A stretch of DNA of 64,000 bases from Candidatus Aminicenantota bacterium (GCA_027061995.1 JAMOUT010000100.1:15254-79253); one strand, 5' to 3'. Counted from the stretch's first letter, positions 9,575 to 18,962 are shown. A program made the numbers and translations. Notes: generated from the letters alone by a model not told the origin.

Positions 9575-10615
9575 ATATCTTATAAAGGATTTTCAGATTT
9601 TAGAAGTGATACTGTTACCAGACCTACGGAAGAGATGAGAAAAGCCATGTTTGAAGCTGAGGTGGGAGACGATGTTCTCGGGGATGACCCTACGGTTCAA
9701 AAACTTGAAGAACTTGCGGCTGAAATTATGGGAAAAGAAGCCGCCCTTTTTGTTCCTACCGGAACTATGGGTAACACAATAGCCATAAAACTTGCCATAG
9801 GAGAAGGCAGGGAGATTATTCTTGAAGAGCATTCCCATATATATAATTATGAGGCGGGAAATGTTGCAAGGATAGCCGGAAGTTTGCCGAGAGTTTTATC
9901 TTCCGACTCGGGAATAATACCGATTGACAAAATAGAATCCAATATTCATAAAGGTTTAAGGGACCATATCCCGGAGACAAAGGGGATAGCTTTAGAAAAC
10001 ACCCATAATTTTTGGGGAGGGGTTCCGATTCCCGTCGATTATATTAAAAAAGTTTCGGAGATTGCAAAGGAAAACGAACTCCACTTTCATCTTGACGGAG
10101 CAAGGATATTTAATGCTGCGACAGCACTTAAAGTTGATGTAAAGGAGATTGCGAAATATTTTGATTCTATAATGTTTTGCCTTTCAAAGGGGCTTGCCGC
10201 CCCCATTGGCTCCATGCTTACGGGTGAAAAGGATTTTATTGAAGAGGCGAGAATAGTTAGAAAATATCTCGGCGGAGGAATGAGACAGGTGGGGATAGTA
10301 GCAGCTGCGGGCATCATATCGATAAACACCATGACAAAAAGATTGCACGAGGATCATATAAGAGCTAAAAAACTTGCGGAAGGGATTGTTGATATAAAAG
10401 AGATACGGGTTGACCTTGAAAAAGTTCAAACTAATTTTGTTATGATTCACTTAAAAACAATGACCTCGAATGATTTTTTAAAAAAAATAAGAGAGAAAAA
10501 AGTGCTTGCCCTCCCTTTTAATGATAAATTGGTCAGATTCGTAACTCATAATGATATAGATGATAATGATATTAATTTGGTGATTGATACGATAAGAGCG
10601 GTATTTAAGAATTAA
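9575..10615 (+). CDS. ltaE: Low-specificity threonine aldolase with an apparent ATA start codon
   Basis: A PLP enzyme of aspartate-aminotransferase fold (beta-eliminating lyase family) that splits threonine or allo-threonine to glycine and acetaldehyde. The family N-terminus FRSDTVTRPTEEMRKAM is present in frame. Further motifs are EVGDDVLGDDPTV, PTGTMGNT, LENTHNFWGG, HLDGARIFNA and the PLP-lysine segment CLSKGLAAPIGS (Lys near 204). The first in-frame ATG (9635) would remove the conserved RSDTVT segment. Upstream to the in-frame TAA at 9557 there is no ATG, GTG or TTG. The only codon at a proper distance (5 bases) from the strong AAGGAGG (9563-9569) is ATA at 9575, which gives 346 residues, normal for the family. 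Either ATA is used or the true start has been changed by mutation or base error. Confidence 0.88.
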   Translation: MSYKGFSDFRSDTVTRPTEEMRKAMFEAEVGDDVLGDDPTVQKLEELAAEIMGKEAALFVPTGTMGNTIAIKLAIGEGREIILEEHSHIYNYEAGNVARIAGSLPRVLSSDSGIIPIDKIESNIHKGLRDHIPETKGIALENTHNFWGGVPIPVDYIKKVSEIAKENELHFHLDGARIFNAATALKVDVKEIAKYFDSIMFCLSKGLAAPIGSMLTGEKDFIEEARIVRKYLGGGMRQVGIVAAAGIISINTMTKRLHEDHIRAKKLAEGIVDIKEIRVDLEKVQTNFVMIHLKTMTSNDFLKKIREKKVLALPFNDKLVRFVTHNDIDDNDINLVIDTIRAVFKN

Positions 10616-10623
10616 TCTTTTTA

Positions 10624-10654
10624 TTAACATTTATATTCTTTAATCGTATATATT
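10624..10654 (+). promoter_or_regulatory. Putative promoter of the S9 peptidase gene
   Basis: TTAACA (10624-10629) is followed 17-19 bp later by TATATATT (10647-10654). The resulting leader would contain the CGGAGG ribosome-binding site before the ATG at 10683. Confidence 0.45.
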
Positions 10655-10682
10655 ACATGAATATTATATTCGGAGGTTTTAG

Positions 10683-13223
10683 ATGAAAAAAGGGATTTTA
10701 ATATTATCTGTTTTATCACTGTTTATTTTTACAAGCATGTATGCTCAAAAAACAGATGTAAAGAAATTGAGTATAGAGGATTTTTATAAAGTTCAATCAC
10801 CTATCGGTAAAAAAGCGAGAAACATAAAATTTTCAGAAAACAACAGATATCTCTCTTATCTATGGAATCCTTATGATAAATTTTCCTATGATTTATTTGT
10901 CTATGATTTAAAAACAGGGAGAAAAACAAGGGTAACTTCCCTTGAAATTATGAAAAAGTTTGAAACGCCGGAAAATTATAAAAAGTTCATTGAGAAAGAG
11001 AAACAAAAGAGGAAAGAGGATAAGATACAGCAGGAAAAATATTATCTGCAAAAAGAGTTTTTGGAAGGGAAAAAAGTTGATCTTTCGCAATTTGAAAGGA
11101 AAGAGATAGAGGAACTAAAAAAAGAATTGGAGAAAAAGGAGAAAGATATCGAAAAAAAAGGGGAAAGGAATAACAAGTGTAAAACTAAAAAAGATTTGAA
11201 AAAAATAAAAAAACAAAAGAAAGAGATTGAATTATGGGAGCTTAGGGATAAACTTAAAAAGAAAAAAGAGAAAGAAAAAATAAAAAGATCCGATCTTTAT
11301 CCCGGGGTTTCAAATTATGTATGGTCTGAAAAATCTCCCGAGTTTATATTTGAGTATAATGGAGATTTATACAGATATTTTCCCAAATCAAACAAAATCA
11401 TAAGATTAACAATGACAGACGAAAGAGAAAGGGTTATCTCATACACAAAAACCGGAAAAGGTTATTATTATATGAAAGGAAATACCGTTTATAAAGTTCT
11501 TTTCGGTTCATCATATATTCAGCAGATAAACCGTAAAATAGAGAAAGGTAAAGATGAGAAAAAAGGTTTCAAAATCGAAGACACCGTCATCTCTCCCAAT
11601 GATAAATGGATGATTGTAATTGCATCGGGAAAAAAGGGATCGTCGGCTTATAAGAAGGTTGAGATAATGAGCTTTAAGAAGAGATTCTCCACCGCTTTCA
11701 AAGTTAAAAGGCAAACAACGGAGATGAAAAGGAATCAACCTGAATATAGGTTTTATTTGAGAAGAATAGGAAAGATAAATTACGGAGAACAACCCGAGCC
11801 TATTTTTACAATCCCGGGTGGAGACATTTGGTATGAATTCAGCGAGATTCATTGGAGTAAAGACAGTAAATATTTTGCATTTATGACATGGGAAAGGGAG
11901 AAAGGGGATTTGAAAATCTGGGTCGGTAATACGGTTGATAAAAAACCGAAAATATTATTTAAAACAAAAGAAACAATAGGATATAAATCAAACTATTATA
12001 ATAATATAAGATTTACCCCCGACAGTAAAAAACTTATTGCAATCCTTTTTAATAAAGAGGGATTCAGACAACCTTTTATATTTGATATTAATACAAGGGT
12101 AAAAAAGGAATTGATAAAAGGTAAATTCGAGAGTTTCCCCATAATAGGGTTTTCGGAAAACGGCAGTTATTTTTATGTAATTTCAGACAAACGGAATCCC
12201 GCAATGTTTGGTGTATATAGGGTTGATATAAAATCGGGAAACATGAAAAACATAGGATTATTAAACGGAACGCACAGAGCTTCGGCGGTCAGCAAGAATG
12301 GAAAATGGCTTGCCTCTGTTTTCGGGAATTGGAATAATCCTCCGGAACTTTATCTTATAAGAACAAAAAATCAAAGAAAAAAGATTTTAACAAAAAGCCA
12401 TAGTCCCGAACTTGCTAAAATCAATATTTTAAAGCCGGAACTCTTTACATACAAAAACAGACACGGAGATACCATTCACGGGATGATTTTCAAACCTTTC
12501 GGTTGGAAACCTACCGATAAACGACCTGCAGTAATATATCTTTACGGGGGCCCCCTCGGAAGAAGACATACTGTTGAAGTTGACAACTTCAGCAGTTTAT
12601 CCTATTTCTTTCAGATGTTTATGGCATTAAAATACGGATATGTTGCGATAGATATAGACCCGAGAGGACAATCGGGATACGGAAAAAAATTTAATGAAGC
12701 CAATTGGCAACATCCGGGACAACCTCAAACAGAGGATCTTGAAGATCTTGTTAAATATATAAAATCGGGGTTCGGTATTGATACACACAGATTAGGTCTT
12801 CATGGCTGGAGTTTCGGAGGATTTCAGACTCTTTATACGATGCTGACAAGCCCCGATACTTTTGCCTGCGGAATCTCGGCCGCCCCCCCCACCCAATGGG
12901 AAAACTATAACTCTTGGTACACGGGAGCCACCATAGGAAAATCGGTAAGAGGAAAGCTTACGATGAGAAAATACTCCTTGATTCCCCTTGCAAAAAACTT
13001 AAAAAAACCTCTTTTGATGGTTCACGGTATGGTTGATCCCAATGTTCTTTACCAGGATACCGTTAATATGTATAGAGCTTTTCTTGAGGCTGGTAAAGAG
13101 AGTCTTGTGGATCTTTTCCTTGATCCCGAAGGTCAACACGGGTTAAGGGGGGTTGTGAAAAGCAAAAGCACTTTTAAGAAATTCTCAACATGGTTTGCAA
13201 AACATCTTGAGGTAGTAAATTAA
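10683..13223 (+). CDS. Exported S9-family (prolyl oligopeptidase / dipeptidyl peptidase-like) peptidase
   Basis: An 846-residue serine peptidase with an N-terminal signal peptide. A seven-bladed beta-propeller-like region is followed by an alpha/beta-hydrolase domain (about 590-846). The catalytic triad is visible as GWSFGG (Ser near 710), HGMVDPN (Asp near 786) and DPEGQHG (His near 819); IYLYGGP supplies the oxyanion region. Such enzymes cut oligopeptides in the periplasm and are abundant in Acidobacteriota and Bacteroidota. Residues about 95-205 form a very lysine- and glutamate-rich, probably coiled-coil insertion within the first propeller blades, which is unusual for the family. CGGAGG stands before the ATG and an intrinsic terminator follows, so it is probably a single-gene transcript. 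Confidence 0.9.
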   Translation: MKKGILILSVLSLFIFTSMYAQKTDVKKLSIEDFYKVQSPIGKKARNIKFSENNRYLSYLWNPYDKFSYDLFVYDLKTGRKTRVTSLEIMKKFETPENYKKFIEKEKQKRKEDKIQQEKYYLQKEFLEGKKVDLSQFERKEIEELKKELEKKEKDIEKKGERNNKCKTKKDLKKIKKQKKEIELWELRDKLKKKKEKEKIKRSDLYPGVSNYVWSEKSPEFIFEYNGDLYRYFPKSNKIIRLTMTDERERVISYTKTGKGYYYMKGNTVYKVLFGSSYIQQINRKIEKGKDEKKGFKIEDTVISPNDKWMIVIASGKKGSSAYKKVEIMSFKKRFSTAFKVKRQTTEMKRNQPEYRFYLRRIGKINYGEQPEPIFTIPGGDIWYEFSEIHWSKDSKYFAFMTWEREKGDLKIWVGNTVDKKPKILFKTKETIGYKSNYYNNIRFTPDSKKLIAILFNKEGFRQPFIFDINTRVKKELIKGKFESFPIIGFSENGSYFYVISDKRNPAMFGVYRVDIKSGNMKNIGLLNGTHRASAVSKNGKWLASVFGNWNNPPELYLIRTKNQRKKILTKSHSPELAKINILKPELFTYKNRHGDTIHGMIFKPFGWKPTDKRPAVIYLYGGPLGRRHTVEVDNFSSLSYFFQMFMALKYGYVAIDIDPRGQSGYGKKFNEANWQHPGQPQTEDLEDLVKYIKSGFGIDTHRLGLHGWSFGGFQTLYTMLTSPDTFACGISAAPPTQWENYNSWYTGATIGKSVRGKLTMRKYSLIPLAKNLKKPLLMVHGMVDPNVLYQDTVNMYRAFLEAGKESLVDLFLDPEGQHGLRGVVKSKSTFKKFSTWFAKHLEVVN

Positions 13224-13256
13224 ATAGAATAACTTTCCGATAAGTTTATTTTTTTA

Positions 13257-13289
13257 CAGCTCGGGGAAAACCGGGCCTGGTGTTTTTTT
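13257..13289 (+). terminator. Intrinsic terminator after the S9 peptidase gene
   Basis: CAGCTCGG (13257-13264) pairs with CCGGGCCTG (13271-13279), with one G-T pair and one bulged C. A T-rich tract runs to 13289. The rest of the 294-base gap up to the next gene is AT-rich with no other element recognised. Confidence 0.6.
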
Positions 13290-13517
13290 GTAAAACAAAC
13301 AGAATATTGCAGGTTTATATCAGTATCCTATTTCATATAATATTCTCCAAATAAATAATTTTCTTCTATTTTCCATATAGATATTTTAAATCCGACTCTT
13401 CATTGTATTTTAATGAAAATTAGTTGAAAAATGGGATGTTTTTTGATAAAATCATTTCTAATTAATTGGTTTGGAAGATTATTATTTTTATTAAAAATAA
13501 AAAAGGAGGAGTTTATA

Positions 13518-14825
13518 ATGAAAAGAAAAGTCTTAATAATGGGAGCTGCTGGAAGAGATTTCCACAACTTTAATGTTATGTTCAGAGACAATGAAAACTA
13601 TGAAGTAGTTGCCTTTACGGCAACACAAATTCCTGACATCGAAGGAAGAGTTTATCCCGCCGAGTTAGCCGGAAAACTTTATCCCGAAGGAATCCCCATT
13701 TATGCGGAAGAAGATCTTGAAAAGATAATAAAGGAAAAAAGCGTTGATGATGTTGTGTTCGCTTACTCCGATGTTCCTCATGAATATGTTATGCATAAAG
13801 CGTCCATAGTTCATAAAGTTGGTAAGAACTTTTGGCTTCTCGGTCCCGACGCAACAATGGTAAAAAGCACGAAACCCGTTGTTTCCGTTTGTGCGATAAG
13901 GACGGGTTGTGGTAAAAGTCAGACCTCCAGAGCGGTGGTAACTGCCCTTAGAGAAAAAGGGAGAAAAGTTGCCGTTATCAGACATCCTATGCCTTACGGT
14001 GATCTTGTTAAACAAAAAGTTCAAAGATTCGCTACTCTTGAAGATTTGGATAAATATGAATGCACAATTGAGGAGAGGGAAGAGTATGAACCTCATATTA
14101 TGAATGGTGCCGTTGTGTTTGCCGGTGTTGATTATGAAGCGATTGTAAGAGAAGCGGAGAAAGAGGCTGATGTTATTCTTTGGGACGGAGGAAATAATGA
14201 TTTTCCTTTCTATAAATCGGATCTTGAGATTGTTGTTGTTGATCCTCACAGACCCGGCCATGAGCTTAAATATCATCCGGGTGAAACAAATTTCAGAAGA
14301 GCAAAAGTTATAGTTATAAATAAGATAGATACCGCTGATATGGAAAATATTAATATTGTTAGAAACCATATCAGAGAGATTAATCCTGAAGCAGTAGTTA
14401 TTGATGCGGCTTCACCTCTTACGGTTGAAAACGGTGATATGATAAGGGGCAAAAAAGTATTAGTGGTTGAAGATGGTCCTACCTTAACACACGGTGAAAT
14501 GAAATATGGTGCCGGTGTTATGGCGGCTTACAAATACGGAGCATCAGAGTTGGTTGACCCCAAACCTTATGCGGTTGGGAGCATTGTCGCTACTTTCAAT
14601 AAATATACTCATGTTGAGAATCTTTTACCCGCTATGGGATACGGAGATAAACAGATTAAAGAGCTTGAAGAGACAATTAATAATTCTCATGCTGAACTCG
14701 TAATAGTTGCGACTCCTATTGATCTCGGGAAACTCATTAATATAAAGATTCCTTCTGTTAGAGTAAAATATGACCTTGAAGAGATTGGAACACCCACGAT
14801 TAAGGATGTATTAAAGGATTTTTGA
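13518..14825 (+). CDS. Cyclic 2,3-diphosphoglycerate synthetase-like P-loop protein
   Basis: A 435-residue protein of the family named for archaeal cyclic 2,3-diphosphoglycerate synthetase, which closes 2,3-diphosphoglycerate to its cyclic form with ATP. An N-terminal Rossmann-like region starts with VLIMGAAGRDFHNFN. A P-loop domain follows with RTGCGKSQTSRAV near residue 127, then DVILWDGGNNDFPF (Walker B-like) and VINKIDTAD (NKxD-like base-binding motif). Length matches the archaeal enzyme. Bacterial homologues are of uncertain function, so the reaction should not be assumed. AAGGAGG before the ATG at 13518 sets the start. A longer reading from 13431 has no ribosome-binding site and an uncharacteristic hydrophobic extension. 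The gene sits six bases before carbamate kinase, suggesting a shared pathway around acyl-phosphate or carbamoyl-phosphate chemistry (inference). Confidence 0.78.
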   Translation: MKRKVLIMGAAGRDFHNFNVMFRDNENYEVVAFTATQIPDIEGRVYPAELAGKLYPEGIPIYAEEDLEKIIKEKSVDDVVFAYSDVPHEYVMHKASIVHKVGKNFWLLGPDATMVKSTKPVVSVCAIRTGCGKSQTSRAVVTALREKGRKVAVIRHPMPYGDLVKQKVQRFATLEDLDKYECTIEEREEYEPHIMNGAVVFAGVDYEAIVREAEKEADVILWDGGNNDFPFYKSDLEIVVVDPHRPGHELKYHPGETNFRRAKVIVINKIDTADMENINIVRNHIREINPEAVVIDAASPLTVENGDMIRGKKVLVVEDGPTLTHGEMKYGAGVMAAYKYGASELVDPKPYAVGSIVATFNKYTHVENLLPAMGYGDKQIKELEETINNSHAELVIVATPIDLGKLINIKIPSVRVKYDLEEIGTPTIKDVLKDF

Positions 14826-14831
14826 TAATAA

Positions 14832-15782
14832 ATGGTTAAAAAGAAGGCTGTCATTGCATTTGGAGGAAATGTTCTTTTGCCCCATACTCAAAAAGGGCTT
14901 CAAAAAGAGCAGGAAAATAATGCCAAATTAGCTGCAAAAGATATGGTAAATATTATAGAGAAAGGATATGAATTACTCATAGTTCACGGAAACGGACCTC
15001 AGGTAGGTAATATTCTAATACAGATGGAAGAAGCTTCTCGAAAGATTCCCCCTTTTACCATAGATGTTTGTGATGCAATGACAGAGGGTAGCATGGGATA
15101 TATGATAGAAAAAGCGCTTCTCAATGAATTAAGAAAACATTCTATTGATAAGGCTGTTGCAACCGTTATTACGCAAGTTATTGTTGACAAGGATGATTCC
15201 GCTTTTCATAATCCCACAAAACCCATAGGTCCTTTTTACAATGAATTCAGAGCAGGTGAACTAAAAAAAGATAAAAAATGGATAATGATTGAAGATGCGG
15301 GAAGGGGATGGCGAAGAGTCGTCCCCTCTCCGAAACCTATTGATATAGTTCCTAAAATTGCAATAAGAAGATTGATAGATACCGGAACGATAGTTATTGT
15401 TGCCGGAGGGGGCGGTGTTCCCGTTATTATCAATCAAGATGGTTTAATAGAGGGTGTGGAAGCTGTAATAGACAAAGATTTTGCGTCTTCACTTATAGCA
15501 AGAGAGATCGAAGCTGATCTATTTATTATTTTAACGGGAGTGGATAGGGTTGCAATAAATTTCGGTAAACCAAATCAAAAAGAGATAAAAAGGATGAGCG
15601 TGAGTGAAGCTGAGAGATACCTGGAAGAGGGACAATTTCCTGCCGGATCAATGGGACCTAAAATCAGAGCAGCTATTGAATTTATAAAGAACGGAGGAAA
15701 AGAGGTTTTAATAACAACTCCGGGTAAAATCAGAGGAGCCTTTGCAAAAAGGACGGGGACAATAATATATAAGGAAGGATGA
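14832..15782 (+). CDS. arcC: Carbamate kinase
   Basis: Catalyses carbamoyl phosphate + ADP to carbamate + ATP, usually the last, ATP-yielding step of arginine deiminase, agmatine or purine/allantoin fermentation. At 316 residues it is full length. Typical amino-acid-kinase motifs are IAFGGNVLL at the start, VHGNGPQVGN, VITQVIVD, GAGGGGVPVI-type AGGGGVPVII, ILTGVDRVAI and GSMGPKIRAA. No arginine deiminase or carbamoyltransferase gene is in the window. Its only close partners are the diphosphoglycerate-synthetase-like gene upstream and the large charged unknown gene downstream, whose start overlaps or nearly touches the arcC stop. The source of carbamoyl phosphate is therefore not shown by context. 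Confidence 0.95.
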   Translation: MVKKKAVIAFGGNVLLPHTQKGLQKEQENNAKLAAKDMVNIIEKGYELLIVHGNGPQVGNILIQMEEASRKIPPFTIDVCDAMTEGSMGYMIEKALLNELRKHSIDKAVATVITQVIVDKDDSAFHNPTKPIGPFYNEFRAGELKKDKKWIMIEDAGRGWRRVVPSPKPIDIVPKIAIRRLIDTGTIVIVAGGGGVPVIINQDGLIEGVEAVIDKDFASSLIAREIEADLFIILTGVDRVAINFGKPNQKEIKRMSVSEAERYLEEGQFPAGSMGPKIRAAIEFIKNGGKEVLITTPGKIRGAFAKRTGTIIYKEG

Positions 15783-15784
15783 CT

Positions 15785-18094
15785 ATGAAAAAGATGAGTA
15801 TTGATTTGAATGTAAGTAAAAGTGAGTTTAAATTATTAAAAGATAAGTTAATAGAGATTGGAGCTCCCCTCCATATAGAACAATTAGCAAGCTTGGTAGG
15901 TCTTGAGAAAACAAAAGATCAACGAAATCAAAAGATTAAAGTGTATGATAGTAAATACAGTTATGATATAAATGATTTGATATATCATGATATTGACAGA
16001 AAATACAGGTTATCGAAAAACAAATATTTGGAATTTAAAGGGGGGGTTGTTTTAAGGGTTGTTAAGAAACAGTTTTCCCCTGCACTTGGTAAAGTTTTAC
16101 TTGGACTTGATTATGAAGGGGAAGGTGAATTTAAAAAAATCATAAATTTTTTGAAAAAGAAAAAAACACTGATAGAGCTTGAAGCCGAAAAAGATGAAAT
16201 AGGGGAAAAAGCCCCGTTTTATGAGGGAAAAGATCCGAGAGAAGAGGAACCCCCTCTCGCACATAAATATCTTGATAAAATCAGAGAAAACCTTGAAAAA
16301 CAACTTGATAAATCTGGAGATTTTTTAACTTGGGGGGATTATTGGATTCATAAAAAACAACTTATAAAAATAAAGGACAAAGAGATTGTGTCAATCATTC
16401 GCGAATTGGAAAAAAGAGAGGAATCAATAAAAACCGGAGAGATTAAAGAGAAAATAATAAAAATCGATAATAGTAAATATCCCGAAGAACTCATCCTTTT
16501 TTCAATTAATTATCATCTTTCAATTCATCAAAGTTTTGTATGCGTGGATTATGATGATTGGGGGAAATGGAATTTAAAAGAGTTTTTTGATAAGCTTAAA
16601 AAAGCGGAGCCTATTTTTACAAAAGCTTATAAATTGAAGAAATTCGAGATAAAAGAGAAAGAACTTGTTAAAAGCGTAAAAGATTTTATAAAAGAATATA
16701 AAAGAGAGAAAAAAACAAATCAAAACATGACCACTGTAACCCTTAGAGAACTTGCAAGCGGTGCTTTGAAAATTCATAAAAAACAGCTTAATATCATAGG
16801 GAATAAAAGAGAGATAGATATTATTGACGGAGAATCATCGGATAAATATAAAGTTTTTGTTTTTCCGTATGAAAAATATTTAATCGGATTGAAAAAATAT
16901 TATAAAAGTAAAAATATTGTTCCCGGAACCATAATCAATCTTGAAGAAGAAAACGGGGAGCTTATCATAACGGCTGCCAAATCAAAAAGGCCGAGTAAAA
17001 TTCCCCTTTTTGATTTTGATATAAAAACCTCTACTTTTATAGAAAAAAACGCAACTACAGTTTATTATGAATTTTTTAACCATTTTAAACTTGATACCGG
17101 TGATCTTGAACGATTGTATGCTCTTTCAGAGGGGAAAGAACCCCTTTCCATATTAAGACATATTTTCATTGATTTTAGCGAGAGTCTCGAAGGTTATAAA
17201 AAACTCCATTTTTTAAAAGCACTCCATCTTATGGATATTCTTGTTAAAATTGAAAAAGAGGAACTATTAAAATTACTTTTGGGAAATCGTGAATTTTTCA
17301 GATCGGAAGAGGAGATCGGATATTTTTATCTAAATGAAGAGCTAATGCGGGAAAAAGAGGTGGTTGAACAACAAAAGCAACTTGAAAAAGAATTAAAAGA
17401 GAAAAAGAAAAAATTTGAGAAAGAACTTATTAAGCATAGAAAAGAAGTGGCGGAAGAGAGGAAAGAGCAGAAATTACCCCACGAAGTCGATGTTATTGAA
17501 AAACAGTTTGAAAAAATACGAAACAGATTGGAAAAACTTGTGGGGAAAACTAATATAGTGGAAGATGTTACTTCAAGACCCGCTCCCAAGAAAATAGTGA
17601 AAGCCGAAGAGAAAAAAATAAAATCGGTTGATGAGAAGCCAGAGACAACGAAAGAGATAAATCTTAAAAAGGAAAAGAAAGCCGAAGAAATTAAGTTGTC
17701 ATCAGAGAAAAACAGGGAAGTAAAGCCAAAAACCACCGAAAGAATTTCAAAGACTGAGAAAGGGAAAAAGCCTCCGAAAACAGTTAAGAAAAAGATAGTT
17801 GAGAAAATGCCGATAGAGATAAAACCCTCTAAAAAGAAGAAATCAAAAACCATATCTGATAAACACAGTGTTCCTAAGAAAAAAAGTGCGCGAAGGATTC
17901 TTGAGGAAGAGCTTGAGATTAAAGAGGCGGAAAGAGAAGCACTCGAAGCTTTGAAAGAGGTTGTTGAAATTAAAGAGGAGAAAAAGAAAGTTGAAACAAA
18001 AGAGGAGGCAAAAGTTGTTTATAGTGATAAAAAAGAGAAAGGAACCGGCATTCTCGGAGAAAAATTAAGTGAGCTTTTAAAAAAGAAAAAATGA
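15785..18094 (+). CDS. Large charged protein of unknown function with Lys/Glu-rich tail
   Basis: I do not recognise this 769-residue protein. The N-terminal 70 residues (KLIEIGAPLHIEQLASLVG followed by a basic strand region) look like a winged-helix or HARE-HTH-type domain, which is only a suggestion. A mixed alpha/beta middle follows. From about residue 525 to the end the protein is highly charged and coiled-coil-like, rich in Lys, Glu and Ser/Thr/Pro stretches, and finishes with a helix LGEKLSELLKKKK. There is no signal peptide or membrane segment. An ATG at 15779 overlaps the arcC stop, but the ribosome-binding AAGGAAGG ends there, so the ATG at 15785 (MKKMSIDLN) is better spaced. Close coupling to arcC and the cpgS-like gene suggests a shared transcript. 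A nucleic-acid-binding or scaffold role is possible. Confidence 0.7.
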   Translation: MKKMSIDLNVSKSEFKLLKDKLIEIGAPLHIEQLASLVGLEKTKDQRNQKIKVYDSKYSYDINDLIYHDIDRKYRLSKNKYLEFKGGVVLRVVKKQFSPALGKVLLGLDYEGEGEFKKIINFLKKKKTLIELEAEKDEIGEKAPFYEGKDPREEEPPLAHKYLDKIRENLEKQLDKSGDFLTWGDYWIHKKQLIKIKDKEIVSIIRELEKREESIKTGEIKEKIIKIDNSKYPEELILFSINYHLSIHQSFVCVDYDDWGKWNLKEFFDKLKKAEPIFTKAYKLKKFEIKEKELVKSVKDFIKEYKREKKTNQNMTTVTLRELASGALKIHKKQLNIIGNKREIDIIDGESSDKYKVFVFPYEKYLIGLKKYYKSKNIVPGTIINLEEENGELIITAAKSKRPSKIPLFDFDIKTSTFIEKNATTVYYEFFNHFKLDTGDLERLYALSEGKEPLSILRHIFIDFSESLEGYKKLHFLKALHLMDILVKIEKEELLKLLLGNREFFRSEEEIGYFYLNEELMREKEVVEQQKQLEKELKEKKKKFEKELIKHRKEVAEERKEQKLPHEVDVIEKQFEKIRNRLEKLVGKTNIVEDVTSRPAPKKIVKAEEKKIKSVDEKPETTKEINLKKEKKAEEIKLSSEKNREVKPKTTERISKTEKGKKPPKTVKKKIVEKMPIEIKPSKKKKSKTISDKHSVPKKKSARRILEEELEIKEAEREALEALKEVVEIKEEKKKVETKEEAKVVYSDKKEKGTGILGEKLSELLKKKK

Positions 18095-18207
18095 TTTTTA
18101 ATATACTGGCATAAATTCAAAATCATTTAACAAATCTCTAAACTTTGGGAAAAACTTTTTTATCTTTACTTCGTATTAAACATATCTAAAAGATATCGGA
18201 GGTTAAG

Positions 18208-18954
18208 ATGAAAAAATTATTCATTTTTGTGTTGATTATTTTAATAGGGGGCTTTGTTTATTCGGAAACTCTTGAAAGTATTCTTAATAAGAATTATGAA
18301 ACGAGAGGGGGGCTTGAAAAATTAAAATCAATTAAAACAATGTATTCCGAAGGTAAGATGGTTAATTCTCAACAAAATGCTGAAATAAGCATGAAGATGT
18401 GGTTTAAAGTCCCTAATAAATTTAGGACTGCGGTTAATTTTATGGGTAAAAAGATTGTTCAAGCTTATGACGGGGAAAAAGCGTGGTGGATTATGTCTTT
18501 TATAAGCCCGAAACCGCAACTTATGCCTGAGAAACAAGCTAAGGATTTGAAAGATATGCAAAGTTCTTTTCTACCTCTTGTTGATTATAAAAAAGAGGGG
18601 AATAAACTTGAACTTGTAGGAAAAACCGATGTTGACGGAACTGAAGCTTATAAGCTTAAAATGACTAAAAAGGATGGAAAAGTTATATATTTTTATCTTG
18701 ATGCTGATAGTGGAATTGAACTTAAAACAGAAATGTTTATTAACAGAGGTGGTGAAGAATTAAAAGTAGAAACTATTTTCAGTGATTATAAACAAGTGGA
18801 TGGAATATATTTCCCTTTTTATATTGAAACAAAATCCGCCGGAATGAATTCGGGGAAAATTACTCTGACAAAAATTGAGCTAAATAAACAGATGAATGAT
18901 TCTCTGTTTACAATGCCCGAAGAACCGAAAGAAACTACAAAAATTAAGAAATAG
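18208..18954 (+). CDS. Exported LolA-like (outer-membrane lipoprotein-sorting-type) protein
   Basis: A 248-residue protein with a signal peptide (cleavage near VYS-ET). After it, repeated beta strands such as KMWFKVPNKFRTAV, YDGEKAWWI, GTEAYKLKMT and FYLDADSGIELKTE follow the pattern of the LolA/LppX half-barrel fold. Such proteins carry lipids or lipoproteins in the periplasm, but many family members outside LolA have unknown ligands. A good ribosome-binding site CGGAGG precedes the ATG. Eight bases downstream starts the large BNR-propeller protein, so the two exported proteins are probably one transcript. I keep the family name loose because motif similarity is weak at the sequence level. 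Confidence 0.6.
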   Translation: MKKLFIFVLIILIGGFVYSETLESILNKNYETRGGLEKLKSIKTMYSEGKMVNSQQNAEISMKMWFKVPNKFRTAVNFMGKKIVQAYDGEKAWWIMSFISPKPQLMPEKQAKDLKDMQSSFLPLVDYKKEGNKLELVGKTDVDGTEAYKLKMTKKDGKVIYFYLDADSGIELKTEMFINRGGEELKVETIFSDYKQVDGIYFPFYIETKSAGMNSGKITLTKIELNKQMNDSLFTMPEEPKETTKIKK

Positions 18955-18962
18955 TTAATATC

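Noticed and set aside
13431-13517. Upstream in-frame extension of the diphosphoglycerate-synthetase-like gene
   Set aside because: The 29 extra residues are not family-like and have no ribosome-binding site, whereas AAGGAGG stands directly before 13518.
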